Below, piece by piece: positions 10,990-22,285 of a DNA stretch of 64,000 bases. This stretch comes from Balaenoptera acutorostrata (Eukaryota > Chordata > Mammalia > Artiodactyla > Balaenopteridae). Both the position numbers and the translations under genes were made by a program. The DNA lies in assembly GCF_949987535.1 (NCBI RefSeq), contig NC_080075.1:57695636-57759635 (forward strand), written 5' to 3'. A model generated the notes under the pieces. The model was not told where the DNA came from. It saw only the letters and a program-made list of their open reading frames with translations, and made no database searches. Position 1 is the first letter of the stretch, and every line of letters starts with the position of its first letter.

Positions 10990-11505
10990 GACTGCTAGGA
11001 CAGAATACTGGGGCAAATTTCATGGAGGAGGTGGGATTTGTGATGGACCTTGAGATTTGCCTGACTCATGTCTGTGATATCTACATAGCATCTCTAATTT
11101 AGGAATCTGATTTAATTCCACAGGACACCTACCACTAATGTCTAATGCTATGGGGATGGTGTCACCTCCATGTGAATGGTGTCCCCTGAAGCTGTGCAAG
11201 GAGGCAGCACTGTCAATCATTCTATAGCATATCAGGGCTTGCAAGTTCAGGGTCTGATCTGTTTAAAAGTAGTTTATGGAAGTCATAAATATAAAGCACC
11301 AATAAATTTGTCATTTCCATGAGTATCCCTGCTGTACACTGTTACCTTGTTCTCCAGTTTTAAATAGTTCCCAAATTTTCATGTACCAGCTACAAGTTTA
11401 AGTTCTCTCTTGCAGCTATTTATATCATGCTGCTTGTGTAAAATAAGACTCCTCATTCATAAAATGAGGATGATTAACAAAACCTTGTCCTACTTACCTG
11501 AAAAT
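10990..11505. other. No gene recognised
   Basis: Single-copy-looking DNA. A consensus-like minus-strand splice donor (CAG then GTAAGTA) ends at 11498/11497, next to a MIR-like piece. Confidence 0.35.
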
Positions 11506-11610
11506 AGTTTCCTATTTGCAAAATGGGGCTAATAATACCTACCCTATTGATTTCACAGGGCTGTTGCAAGCATCAGAAGGGATACCATGTAAAAGGAGGT
11601 TGAAACTCAA
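11505..11610 (+). mobile_element. MIR fragment
   Basis: 'gcaaaatggggctaataata', 'cctaccctattgatttcaca', 'gggctgttgcaagcatcaga' match the MIR 3' half. Confidence 0.6.
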
Positions 11611-12114
11611 AAGTGTTACACAAATCAGAGGCATCCCTATAGCTCTGCCTAGCACTGGAACCAAATCATTTGTGAGACAAGCACCAAGCTGTCCACTACA
11701 ATATGCTTGACCATGAAGGGGTATGATATTTACTAGTCCGTGAACCTACAAAAACGTTTGTGCTACATTTTGTGTTTACTGTTTTTATGAATAGCTATTT
11801 TTAAAGGAGCTGGCAAAAGCCTGTGCAACTAGTGTGACTACTTACAAGCCTGCCCATAAGTGGTGTAGTGTTTAAACCAAGAAGGTGAATTCTATTTCTC
11901 CTCTCTTATTCTGCTCATTTTCCCATTTCTTTCCACAAAGGGTGACATTGTTCAGAGCAGAATTGTAGATAGAGTACTTTTCTAGTAGATACTTTCTTTT
12001 TACCTCTTAGGCTGACTCCAGTTTGAATGCATTTGGTATGATCATTGGAATTTTCTTCCCAGAAGTGAAAGGGGTATTGTAATACTATTCTGGGGGATGA
12101 AATGCATTCTATTG

Positions 12115-12205
12115 CAGAAACCAGAAACCTGGGTTCTAGTACGAGCTTTTGAGTGAGTTTAGGTCAATCACCCCTCTCTCTGGGGCTTTAGTCTCCCCCT
12201 CTATA
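12115..12205 (+). mobile_element. MIR fragment
   Basis: 'cctgggttctagtacgag', 'gagtttaggtcaatcacccc' and 'ggctttagtctccccctcta' then 'taaaat' follow the MIR core and 3' part. Confidence 0.6.
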
Positions 12206-12263
12206 AAATTATCTAAAAATTTTTCATATGGTTAATTTTTTTCTATAATGTAGTTGATTTGGG

Positions 12264-13085
12264 GGGGCAGGGAACAGCTTTATTGAGATATAATTTACAT
12301 ACCATACAATTCACCATTTAAAGTGTATAGTTCAATGGTTTTTAGGATATTCACAGACATGTGCAGTCATCACCACAGTCAATTTTAGAACATTTTCATC
12401 TCAGGGAGAAACCCCTATCACTCATCTACCCCTGCAAACTCCTCACCCCTACACCCCAAGTAACCACTAATCAACTTTCCATCTCCATAGATTTCCTATT
12501 CTGAACTTTCATGTAAGTGGAATCATATAATATGCAGTCTTTTGTGATTGGTTTCTTTCAGGTAGCATAATGTTTTCAAGATTCATCCATATTGTTGAAT
12601 ATATCAGTATTTCATTCCTTTTTTATGGCCAAATAATATTCCATTGTATGGATATATCACATTTGTTTATTCATTTGTCTGCTGATGGACATTTGGGTTG
12701 TTTTCACTTTTTGGCTATTATAAATAATGCTGCTATGAACTTGTATACAAGTTTCTGTGTAGGCATGTTTTTGTTTCTCTTGGTGAAATTCTATGTTTAA
12801 TTGTTTGAGGAACTCCCAGACTGTTTTCCAAAGTAGATGGACCATTTTACATTCTCATAAGCAGTATATGAGAGTTCCACTTTCTCATCATCTTCACCAA
12901 TACTTGTTAGTATCTGGCTTTTTTATTTCTAGCCATCTTAGTGGGTGTGAAGTGGTATCTCATTGTGATTTTGACCTGTATATCCTTGATAACTAATGAT
13001 GTTGAGTATCTTTTCATATTCTTCTTGGCCATTTGTGTATCTTCTTTGGAGAAATGCCTTTTCAGATACTTTCCCATTAATGTAA
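12264..13085 (-). mobile_element. L1M LINE 3' end (ORF2 end and 3' UTR)
   Basis: Read in reverse, it covers the end of ORF2 ('acatttgggttgttttcact', 'atgaatgctgctatgaac'-like text) and the 3' UTR finishing with 'atctcaataaagctgttc'. The coding part is full of stops and indels, so it is a dead copy. Small open frames at 12570-12996 are translations of this L1. Confidence 0.85.
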
Positions 13086-13089
13086 TTAT

Positions 13090-13385
13090 TTTTTAGAGAA
13101 TAAGTAACAGGAGAGAGAAAACTATCTCACTGACAGATCTTTTAGTGCTTGAAAACAAAAATATAATTAGCTAAGCTAACTTTAAAGTCTTTAAACTTTT
13201 GACCCAAAGTTTGCTTTTAAGCATATTAGAAAATCTAAATTAGTCCTAAATCATATTGTTTTCCCATTATGTGATTTTTATAGTAGTTGCCCTATTAAAA
13301 AGGCATATATCATAATCAGTGTTCTACTTCAGCATTCTGTTTCAGATGTTAAAGATTCTTTGTGAGGAAATATGGTTATTTTCTG
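13090..13385. other. Spacer between L1 and hAT relic
   Basis: AT-rich, no recognised feature. Confidence 0.3.
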
Positions 13386-14720
13386 TGATGGTGGTTCTCA
13401 AACTGTGGTCTGCCTACCCCTTGGGGTCACCAAAACCGTTTCATGAGGTCCACAAGGTCAAAACTATCTTCCTAATAACACTAACTATTATTTACCTTTT
13501 TCATTATGTTGACATTTGCACTGATGCTACAAAAGCAATGGTGGGTAAAACTCCTGGTGCCTTAACATAAATGAAAGCATCTGCACCAAACTGTAATAAT
13601 AGCCATTATATTGTTCTCTGCCAAGCACTAGCAGTAAACAAACAAAAAAATAAATTAAATTTCAGATGCCATTTTCACTTAAGAATGTTCTTGATGAAAA
13701 TTAAACATCTCAATTTTATTCAGTCTTGACCCTTGAGTACATGTCTTTTTAATATCTGTGATGAAATGGGAAGTACACATAAAGCCCTTGTGCGGCATAC
13801 TGAAATAGGGGGCTACGAGGAAAAGCACTTGTTCCTTGAGTTACAAGCTGAACTAACTGCTTTTTTCATTGAACACCATTTTGACTTAAAAGAATGACTG
13901 GTAAACAAATTATAGCTATTCAAACTTGGGTATTTGGTAGACATTTTCTCAAAAATGAATAAAGTGGGTCTGTCACTTCAAGGAAAACAACTGACAGTAT
14001 TTGTTGCCAGTGATAAATTTGAGCTTTCAAGCTTTAGGAACCTTGTATCTAACACTGCGAACTTGACAGCTTCCCAGTGTTTAAAGACCTTGCCAATGAG
14101 ATCAGTGGTAATATTAAAGAATGTGATTTTTTTTTTTTTGGTTTGTATAATATGTGTCAACATTTGGAAGATCTGCATAAATTCACGGAAGTTACCATTC
14201 AATATCTTCTGAATGATAATGCATGATGTTATAAAATCATGCATAGGTAAAATGTCCATTCAAAGTGTGAGATAGATAAATTGATTTTAATATAACAGCA
14301 TATGAAAAGGTTAGCTTTTAGATTCCAACTAACCTTTAAGAAACTACAACTTGTCAAGTTTTGGTGTACTATCAAAGACTGTCCATAATCATCTGAAAAG
14401 ACTGTTAAAAATTCTCCTCCTTTCCCAACTACCTGTGTGAGGTTAGATTTTCTTCATGTGTTTCAACCCAAACAACATATGTCAACAAATTGAATGCAAA
14501 TATGAGAAGCAAATAAGAGAATCTGTTTTTTATTAAGCATGACATTATGGAAATCAGCCAAACAAATAAAAAAACAAATCAAATGTCACTTTTCTCACTG
14601 GATTTTTTTTTTTGGAAATAATTATTTTTCATAAAATATATTTTGTTAACATATAATGGGTTTATTACATTTTAAATGAATGAATAAATATTTTTAAATT
14701 CTCCATTTTAATTTCTTAGC
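13386..14720 (+). pseudogene. Degraded hAT (Charlie/Buster-type) transposase gene in its element
   Basis: The left end carries 'tggttctcaaactgtggtct', the inverted-terminal-repeat type of hAT-Charlie elements. The body is a decayed transposase reading frame. In-frame pieces include FHYVDICTDATKAMVGKTPG (about 13500-13560), then DIFSKMNKVGLSLQGKQLTV and FVAS (about 13938-14012), and later 'ttgtcaagttttggtgtact' and 'tgtgtgaggttagattttct', which in intact relatives encode the C-terminal dimerisation region. Frameshifts, stops and a T run near 14130 split it. The 3' non-coding part ('ataatgggtttattacattt') is present. The right inverted repeat was not found, so the element seems truncated there. 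It is a cut-and-paste relic with no likely function, related in ancestry to domesticated ZBED/FAM200 genes. Confidence 0.8.
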
Positions 14721-14869
14721 TCTCCTTAGTAGCTCAATAGAGATCTAAACCCCTATGGCCCTTAACTTTTTCTTCAGTAACACATTTGAGGAAAATACCA
14801 TAAACCCCTTTGTAACGGTGGCTATTATGCAAGGAACAGTGTCATCTTAGTCTTTACTGTATTCCATGC

Positions 14870-14940
14870 ACACAACACAAAGCCTAGCACATAGTAGTTA
14901 CTCAACAAATACTTTGCTGAATTGAATTGATTGGAATTAT
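14870..14940 (+). mobile_element. L2 3' tail
   Basis: 'agcctagcacatagtagtta', 'ctcaacaaatactttgctga', then 'attgaattga' is the L2 3' end. Confidence 0.65.
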
Positions 14941-15174
14941 GGCATCGATCTTCAGCTTACACTGTGCTTACTCATGTCTTGGAGTACATCGTTTTTCAGA
15001 GCAAGGATTTAATTTTGTTACAAAGCAAAATAACTACTCTTCAAAGGCATCAAAGAGGTAAACTTGACTCAATCACTGCCTGTTAGACATAAGGGGGAAA
15101 AAAGCAAATTCCAAAATTCAACTATGAAATTCATTCACTAAAATTTTTTTTTTGCTTGAAATTGTCAACAGCTA

Positions 15175-15430
15175 TAAGTGCTGCGCCAGAAAGACTAGAG
15201 ACAGGCTGCCTAGGTTCAAATTCTGGCTCTACTTTTTACCATCTTCGTAAATGGGCAAGTCTTTAACCCACCTGTGCCTCAGTCTCCTCATCTGTAAAAT
15301 GGGATATTAATAGTTTTGTAGGGTTATTTTGAGAATATAATGAGTTAATATATATAACTCATTTAGAGTTTTATGTATTAGAATAGTGAATTTAGAACAG
15401 TGCTTGGCACTTAGGTTATCAATAAATTTT
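15175..15430 (+). mobile_element. MIR, near full length
   Basis: 'ggctgcctaggttcaaattc', 'gggcaagtctttaacccacc', 'tgtgcctcagtctcctcatc', 'tgtaaaatgggatattaata' and 'acagtgcttggcacttaggt' run in MIR order. Confidence 0.88.
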
Positions 15431-15881
15431 CCCTGTATTCCATAAAATAGGGGACATTCATAAAATATTTATGTTGACATGGTATATAATTATTCGTAGT
15501 GTGTAAAAGTACTTTGAAATTTTTAAAAAACCATTACATACATAGAAGATAATATTTGTATGATACACTCGGTGAACAGAGGGGGCTGCTCATGACCTAA
15601 GTTGAGTAGTCTAGAGATTCCTACCTCCCAGGACCTGCCTAGCTATCTCAAGGATGAGTGAACAATATCTTGGTACCACGTAACTCATTCACAGGTTGTA
15701 ACGTTCTGCACAGCACATATACACATACCCACACCTACGCCAATACACATCCTCATATATAAACATAAATTTGTAAGTTCAAAACAAACACATCTTCATT
15801 CCTGTTCCCAGGAAAACTGTTTTGATCACAATAAGCTATTCCATGCTGTGATGACAAAGTAAATCCCAAAACTGCAGTGAC

Positions 15882-16257
15882 TGTTAGAGGCTGAATTGTG
15901 TCCTCCTCCTAAATTCATATTTGAAGTTCCAACCTACAGTATTTGGAGATAAGTATTTAAAGATAAGTAATTAAGTTAATATGGAGCTTTTAGGATGGGG
16001 CCCTAATCCAATATGACTAGTGTCCTTAGAAGAGGAAGGGACAGCAGGGATGTGCCCACACAGACACAAGGTCATGTGAGAACTCAGCAAGAAGGTGGCC
16101 ATCTGCAAGCTAGGGAGAGAGGCCTCAGAAGACACCAAACCTGCCAGGTACCTTAGCTTAGATTTCTATGCTCCAGAACTATGAAAAAATAAATTTCTAT
16201 AGTATAAACCACCCAGTCTGTGGTGTTTTGTTATGGCAGCCCTAGCAAACTGATATA
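15882..16257 (+). mobile_element. Solo LTR of MST type (ERVL-MaLR)
   Basis: It begins TGTTAGAGGCTGAATTGTGT and contains 'gatggggccctaatccaata', 'gtcatgtgagaactcagcaa', 'atgctccagaactatgaaaa' with AATAAA, and 'acccagtctgtggtgttttg'. It ends ctgatata. Exact 5-bp duplications GTGAC at 15877-15881 and 16258-16262 fit ERVL integration. No internal sequence remains, so it is a solo LTR. Confidence 0.9.
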
Positions 16258-16287
16258 GTGACTTAACACAATAAAAAGTTTATTTCT

Positions 16288-16517
16288 GGGGACTCCCTTG
16301 GTGGTCCAGTGATAAAGAATCTGCCTTCCAATGCAGGGGTCACAGGTTCCATCCCTGATTGGGGAACTAAGGCCCCACATGCCGTGGGGCAACTAAGCCC
16401 ACGCACCACAACTAGAGAGAGAAAACCTGCACTCCACAACTAGAGAGAAGCCCGCAAGCCGCAACGAAAGATCCCACATGCCCCAACTAAGACCCAACGC
16501 ATCCAAAAAAAAAAAAT
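16288..16517 (+). mobile_element. tRNA-derived SINE (CHR-1-like)
   Basis: Head ggactcccttggtggtccag, internal 'aagcccacgcaccacaacta' and 'gcaacgaaagatcccacatg' modules, and an A12 tail. The duplication GTTTATTTCT is at 16278-16287 and 16518-16527. Confidence 0.92.
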
Positions 16518-16857
16518 GTTTATTTCTTACTCAAACTTCAAAGAAGGTTGATGAAGCTCTCCTCCATTTGGTGACTCAGGAAACCAGGCTCCATCTCTTG
16601 TGACACCGCCATCTCAGTAAGTGGTTCAATCCCACTACTCCCCATTGCAGAACAGAAGGAACCTATACACATCATTTGTGCTCACAGGCTCCTGGGAGGG
16701 ACTAGCCACATGGCCATAACCTGACAACAAAAGGAAGCTGGGAAATATAGGGAAGCATATAGAATATAGGGTGAACACAATTCCTCTGTCACAAAACTAA
16801 TTTATTTTGGGATCTGGTTAAAACAAATATAGTTCCCCAATGATCCAGATTGTCTCT

Positions 16858-16986
16858 CTCTTTTTTTTTTTTTTTTTTTGGCCGGGCCATGCATCTTGCA
16901 GGATCTTAGTTCCCCAACGGGGGGATTGAACCCGGGCCATGGCAGTGAAAGCACCGAATCCTAACCACTAGACCACCAGGGAATTC
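16858..16986 (-). mobile_element. Short tRNA-derived SINE (CHR-1)
   Basis: It starts with a long T run, then 'ggccgggccatgcatcttgc', 'attgaacccgggccatggca' and ends 'accaccagggaattc'. The duplication tccagattgtctct at 16844-16857 and 16987-17000 is exact. Confidence 0.93.
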
Positions 16987-17009
16987 TCCAGATTGTCTCT
17001 TAATCAGAG

Positions 17010-17373
17010 TAGTAACAGATCTATTTATCCCCCGTGGAATACAGGGTTTTATTAGTATTTAATTACAAGTAAATGTGAATTCTTTCCATTGTTTAAAAAA
17101 ATACATGCTGATTTGTTTCCTTGTGTTACTTTAACCCTCTTGAGATTTCTTTTATGGTTTTGCTTTCATCATTGAGCATATATTACTTTACACTTCTGTT
17201 AAAATATAATTTCCAATGAAAATAATCTCTTGACCATCCTTAGGGAATATTAAGGAAAATTGAAAAACTCACTACTTGAATTCATATTCAAGAACACTTC
17301 TGGTATCAAATCCCAACTCTTCAGACTATCCCCCCCCTCAAGACCCTCCTTCAATAATCATCCCACCCCTTCC

Positions 17374-17414
<41 letters not shown>

Positions 17415-17840
17415 CTTTAGCTCATTGTCTTCTTTGAAAACAGGTTTTCTTGCTTCCACCAAAACTAATTTCAATTCAAAACAAATTAATATCCATTTGT
17501 TGACACACTATATCATTTGTTGTCAGCCACTTGATAAACTGTTAGCAATAATTATGTTCCAGATTCTCTGAAACAGTAATAATTTTAAATGCTGTAGTTT
17601 TTTTTAATCAAATCACAGATTGTCATCTTTGTTTTTATCCATGATCATCCTGCCTGGGAGAGCTTCCCCTCTTGGATCATTTGAGTCTACCTTATCTACC
17701 AATGAAAAGTTGAGGACAACATAAATTTCTAGTAATAAGGTCATACATAGCTAAGTAAGCTATAATATACTGAGATTAGGTGGCTAATGAAAATGCCAGC
17801 AAGTAGACTCAATCAACATATATAAATAGATATAATAACA
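17010..17840. other. No gene recognised; (AC)n inside
   Basis: AT-rich single-copy DNA. The open frame at 17260-17571 runs through the AC repeat and is not credible as a gene. Confidence 0.4.
17374..17412. repeat. (AC)n microsatellite
   Basis: About 19 uninterrupted AC units. Confidence 0.97.
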
Positions 17841-17849
17841 ATATTATAT

Positions 17850-18060
17850 AGGGTTTATTGACTGCTTACTATATGCATGGTGCTACATGATTTTATATCC
17901 ACTACCTTATTTATTTCAGGCCATAATCCTATGAAATAGGTAAAATTATAATGCCCAATTAACAGATGAAGAAACTGAGGCTTAGAGAGGTAATTTGCCA
18001 GGTTCAAACAGCTGAAAAACAATACTGAACCCAGAACTGACTCAATCACAATGCTATTCT
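17850..18060 (-). mobile_element. MIR
   Basis: 'attgactgcttactatatgc', 'gatgaagaaactgaggctta' and 'gagaggtaatttgccaggtt' are MIR read in reverse. Confidence 0.75.
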
Positions 18061-18203
18061 CTCCTATAGATATAAGAATAATGTAAAATTTTAGAAACTA
18101 GAGGATAAAAAACACTAGATATGTATAGTGGTTGCTGCCAACTGAGCTCAAATGTATATCCGTTGAAAATATGATTTTTTAATTAAAAATTGGGAAAGTA
18201 CAG

Positions 18204-18409
18204 GACCTACTGTATAGCACAGGGAACTCTACTCAATATTCTGTAATAACCTATATGGGAAAAGAATCTGAAAATGAACGGATATATGTATATATATAAC
18301 TGAATTACTTTGCTGTACATCTGAAACTAACCCAGTATTGTAAATCAGCTATACTCCAATATAAAATAAAAATGAAATTAAAAATAAAAATTGTTCAGAT
18401 AAAAAAGCT
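18204..18409 (+). mobile_element. 5'-truncated L1 3' end (cetartiodactyl type)
   Basis: 'gacctactgtatagcacagg', 'gaactctactcaatattctg', 'ttgctgtacatctgaaacta' and a 'ctatactccaatataaaata' tail. Near-exact 12-bp duplications gggaaagtacag (18192-18203) and ggggaagtacag (18410-18421). Confidence 0.88.
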
Positions 18410-18619
18410 GGGGAAGTACAGAAAAATATGAAACAGGAAAGAACCTACCCATTATTCTACCATCATAAACCAACAAGTTAATAATTTGGTATATTTCTGT
18501 CCTATGTATCTTTTATGTGTACACATACACAATTTTGCCTTCTGCATTGTTTCCACTTATTATAACATAAGCCTTTCTCCATTAACTTAAAAGCAGCTTG
18601 AAGTTTTGTAAGTTAGTAT

Positions 18620-19080
18620 TAGTTTGTGTTAGTTAGGATAAACTTCAGCTGTGAATGAAGGAAAGCCCCAAACACCAGTGCATTAAAGTTTATTTGTGCC
18701 TCAAATAAACATAGGCAATTTAGGGCTGGCATGATGGCATCATGGGACCATCAGGAGCCAAGCTCCTTGAATTTTGCTTCTTCTCCAGCCTCAATATGCA
18801 GCTTCTACACTATGACCCAAGCTGACTTGTCTATCCCCAATTACCAAAGTCCCAGTCCATCAGCAGAAAGGAGAAAATGGAAGGAAGTAGCAGGCTACCT
18901 CTTTTTAAGAATGCTTCCTGGAATTTTCTCACACTATATTTATGCATATACCATTAGCCAGAACTCAGGTACACGGTCACATCTAATAGTGAGGGAGGCT
19001 GGGAAATGCAGTCTTTTTTCCAGATGGCAACATACTTGGCTTAAAATTAGGGGTTTTACCACTGTAGAATAAGGAGAGAC
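18620..19080 (-). repeat. Old eutherian repeat (LTR-like, reverse)
   Basis: 'caccagtgcattaaagttta' with the later 'gccagaactcaggtacacgg' and 'gaggctgggaaatgcagtct' recalls the repeat interrupted at 15825-16850. The 113-codon frame at 18731-19072 lies inside it and is discounted. Confidence 0.5.
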
Positions 19081-19169
19081 TGGATTCTGGAGAACAACTA
19101 GCAGTCTCCTTGTAGCTGAGTTCTTTTTTCTTTCTATAAAAATTAAATGGATTTTTTAGTTTATTTATA

Positions 19170-19310
19170 ATCCTCAGTATATTGTAAGCTCTTTCAAAAC
19201 ACTATCTCTTGAATTAGAAGGTATATGCACTCTCTATTTTTTGCATTCCTCTTCCCTCCCCAATATCTAATAAAATACTTGACATACAACAGAAACTCAG
19301 CAACAATCTA
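19170..19310 (+). mobile_element. L2 3' fragment
   Basis: 'tattgtaagctctttcaaaa' through 'aaatacttgacatacaacag' and 'aaactcagcaacaa' follows the L2 end. Confidence 0.5.
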
Positions 19311-19349
19311 GGTTTTTTTCTTACTATAAAGAGAATAATAATTTTTTTC

Positions 19350-19565
19350 ACTACCTAGTATGTCTTACACATTTTATTTCATTACATCCCATTTTCCCTC
19401 TATGAGTACATGTATTATTCCCTCTGGGCATATGCAGAAAGTCTTCTCTGACTTACATAATAAGGAAGGAGACTCAGAGAAAAACAATTTGCCTGAAGTT
19501 ATACAGCTAGTATTTGGCAGGACTGTCCAACTCCCAGATTCCTCTATGCTTTCTATAGCACAGGG
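19350..19565 (-). mobile_element. MIR fragment
   Basis: 'gaaggagactcagagaaaaa', 'caatttgcctgaagttatac' and 'agctagtatttggcaggact' follow MIR in reverse. Confidence 0.6.
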
Positions 19566-19899
19566 CATCCAAACTCAGACATCATCAGGAAGAAATAAAC
19601 AGTTCAGAGAAGCAGGAATTTTCATCTATAACAGGGCAATCTATCAGTGATAGCTATTGGAATCACTGATGCTATGAGTCACAACCAATGACTATCTACC
19701 AGAGAAAAGCAAAATTCCTTGAGTTTTAAAAGCTCTTTTAATTTTTTGCTCTATATCAGATTATGTTTTCTTTCTTTGTCTTTTTTTAATCAATTTTCCC
19801 GGACATGATCATCTGGATTAATCATACTCCCAGGTTTTTAAAATTTTTATCTTTTTTATGGTAATTATGTTTTCTTAATAAGATCTTAAAATTGTGCAT

Positions 19900-20170
19900 T
19901 TATTTATTCACACATTCACAAATACTTATTAGGGACCACTAACTACGTTCCCAGGACTCTGGCTCTGGGGACACAGGTGAAAGAAACAGCACTTATTTGT
20001 AAACAGCTCACCTGGCAGTGAAATAGACAAGTAACCAGCAGCAACAATAATAAATTGCACTTGTATGCCTTAAGGGCAATACAGAGGTTAGCTCTTCAGC
20101 CAGCCTAGGGGCGTCAAGGAAGGTTTGCCACAGGTGACTCTTAAGGAAGATTTAGAACTAATTTAGAAGC
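19900..20170. repeat. L2-like interspersed repeat
   Basis: 'cacaaatacttattagggac' and 'gactctggctctggggacac' followed by 'aaggaaggtttgccacaggt' resemble an old L2-type repeat. Strand not certain. Confidence 0.45.
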
Positions 20171-20198
20171 AGAGTCCAAACTCAGCCAGGCAAAAAAA

Positions 20199-20201
<3 letters not shown>

Positions 20202-20249
<48 letters not shown>
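20202..20249. repeat. (TG)n microsatellite
   Basis: About 24 uninterrupted TG units, the longest dinucleotide array in the window. A 155-codon reverse frame (20182-20649) runs through it and is rejected. Confidence 0.97.
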
Positions 20250-20250
<1 letters not shown>

Positions 20251-20319
20251 ACACAGCACAAGGTAAAGGCAGGTAGGGGAGAGAATGTGGGACACTGAAC
20301 AAGTAGTTGGCAAATGCTC

Positions 20320-20605
20320 CTGGCAGTTACCGAATTCTTCATGTTGCCTGAGAATCAACCCAGAGTTTAACAATGCATATTTCTGGCCCCGTACCTCACG
20401 GTTTCTGATTCTATAGACCTCAGACAGGACCCAGGATTTTTTTTGGTCGCACCATGCAGCTTGCAGGATCTTACTTCCCCTAGCAAAGATGGAACCCTCA
20501 CCCTCAGCAGTGAAAGCGTGGAGTCCTAACCAGGGAATTCCCAATAAGTGGTATTTTCTTGGGGATGGTGCAAGGACAGCATTTTGAGAAACACTGAAGA
20601 AGTAA
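20320..20605. mobile_element. hAT-Charlie-type non-autonomous element split by a SINE
   Basis: 'acaatgcatatttctggccc', 'ggtttctgattctatagacc', then after the SINE 'agcattttgagaaacactga' matches a MER5B-like layout. The SINE at 20437-20542 interrupts it. Confidence 0.55.
20437..20542 (-). mobile_element. Short tRNA-derived SINE (CHR-1), diverged
   Basis: T8 then 'ggtcgcaccatgcagcttgc', 'aggatcttacttcccctagc' and 'cctaaccagggaattccc'. The head is shortened by about 12 bases around the A box (no 'ggtccag' match). No clear duplication. Confidence 0.85.
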
Positions 20606-21500
20606 AGGATGTGGGTGAAGGCAGGAGGTAAGGCTAGTAAAGCAGGCAAAGATACAACCCGTCTGGCTCAGGAGTTTGAAGTATACTCTGGCGGCGGGAC
20701 AGAACATTTTAAGCAAAACAGTGAATGACGTGACTAGATTGTTGTTTTATAAAAATAATTCAAGGTCTAGTTTTCAGGAAAGACCATCTGGGAGACTGGG
20801 GACCTTAACCAAGACACTGAGGATAAAGATGGAGAAATGAGAATGTTTTTGAAAGATATTTTGGAGGTAGAACATCCTGGATTTGAACTTGAATGTGGTG
20901 GGGGGGAGGGGTGACTGAGTAGGCAGAGCTTAGGACACTTTCTGAATTACTGCAAAAACTGGAAAATGGGTAGACAGATCAGTCTAAAAATAAAAAGACA
21001 ATTACAGCATGAGGCTGAGAAAGTCCAGTAAAAATATTGCTAGTAAATTCTAAAATCTTTTTTATCTGAAAAAAAATTTAAACCTGTGTTTGCTTTAGTT
21101 TCTGAAACTTAACAAATAAAATCACCATTGAATGTCATGACAGTTTCCTAAAACCAGGCATTATAACCTCAGGTTAAACACTGGTCCCAAGCAAAACTCT
21201 TCTATTTCAGGCATTGCCTGATCACTCCTTCTGGCACTATAGGGCACCTCAAAAGAGGATCATTCTTCCTTTCCTACCTATGGGGGAATGAAGGAAAAAT
21301 TAATTCTCTGTCCTGGAGCAGACATTTTCTTCCTGAACTATGTAAGAACGTTGCTAACTCGTTACAGAATCAGTCTACAGGTGTATAAAATGTGCTGGGT
21401 GCTTTTAAAATTTGTTATTTACATTAGTGGGTCACGCATAAAGGTATTGATAAAAGGATAAAATCCACTTGTATTAGAAATACATATGCATGAGAGAGTT
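20605..21500. other. No gene recognised; old repeat remnants
   Basis: 'cattttaagcaaaacagtga' with 'gaaagaccatctgggagact' resembles an old interspersed repeat also hinted at near 30790 and 63500. No exon seen. Confidence 0.35.
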
Positions 21501-21523
21501 TCTCAGAAATAAAGGATATTGCT

Positions 21524-21813
21524 GGGCTTCCCTGGTGGCGCAGTGGTTAAGAATCCGCCTGCCAGTGCAGGGGACACAGGTTCGAGCCCTGGTCTGGGAA
21601 GATCCCACATGCCACGGAGCAGTTAAGCCCAGGCGCCACAACTACTGAAGCCCACGTGCCCAGAGCCCATGCTCCGCAACAAGAGAAGACACGGCAATGA
21701 GAAGCCCGCACACCACAACGAAGAGTAGCCCCCACTCACCGCAACTAGAGAAAGCCCGCGCGCAGCAACGAAGACTCAACACAGCCAAAAATAAAAAATA
21801 AATTTATAGAAAA
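21524..21813 (+). mobile_element. tRNA-derived SINE (CHR-2-like), sharp boundaries
   Basis: Head gggcttccctggtggcgcag, intact B box GGTTCGAGCCC and one ccacaactactga module. An exact 19-bp duplication agaaataaaggatattgct lies at 21505-21523 and 21814-21832. A 62-codon reverse frame inside is SINE-derived. Confidence 0.97.
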
Positions 21814-21834
21814 AGAAATAAAGGATATTGCTCC

Positions 21835-22285
21835 TGGAAGCTGGTAAGACTGCCTTCATGTGATTACCTAAGAAAAGAACGTTGTATCAATAATTTTCAA
21901 GTCAGGGCTTACCACCCTGCCATGGTCACAGCCTCAGCAGCCGACAGGGACTGAATGAAGTGATGTTTATGGAGTAATAACTGGCACTAAGAATAAAACA
22001 GACTCATAACTAGAAGGGTCTCAATTATACCTTTATGAGTCAGACTAGTCATTCTGGTTTGCCCATTATATAGCGATAGGACCTGGTCAGGCTGGCAGTC
22101 ACAGGAGATCCGTAACCTTGATCCTAGGAGCTGAATGTTGTCTCAGGTTCTTACTTATTGAGAGAAAACGATAGCTACTTGCTCTTTCTCAAGAACATTT
22201 CATTTGCTTTTGTTGGTAGAAAATTCTTGACAATCAGACTTGCCTACCACCTCCTCCTATGCTCCCATACTCTTAGAAGCAGAAC
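21835..22285. other. No gene recognised
   Basis: Single-copy-looking DNA. Confidence 0.3.

Larger units (their letters stand above)
15825..16850 (-). repeat. Older eutherian repeat split by an MST LTR and a SINE
   Basis: The outer sequence 'ctgtgatgacaaagtaaatc', 'ccaaaactgcagtgac', then 'ttaacacaataaaaagttta', then 'gatgaagctctcctccattt' and 'ctcaggaaaccaggctccat' is continuous only if the LTR (15882-16257) and SINE (16288-16517) are removed. Similar repeat text appears at about 18620-19080 and 42790-43140. Confidence 0.6.

Noticed and set aside
12570..12996. Three adjacent small frames
   Set aside because: They are translations of an L1 element in the wrong or broken frame.
17374..17412. 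Short regular repeats that could suggest a CRISPR array
   Set aside because: This and the other arrays are dinucleotide microsatellites in a mammalian genome, without spacers.
20182..20649. 155-codon reverse frame
   Set aside because: It spans a TG microsatellite, a SINE and a hAT remnant.
21524..21600. A/B-box sequence that could be a tRNA gene
   Set aside because: It is the tRNA-related head of a SINE. There is no closed cloverleaf with an acceptor stem, and the SINE body follows.
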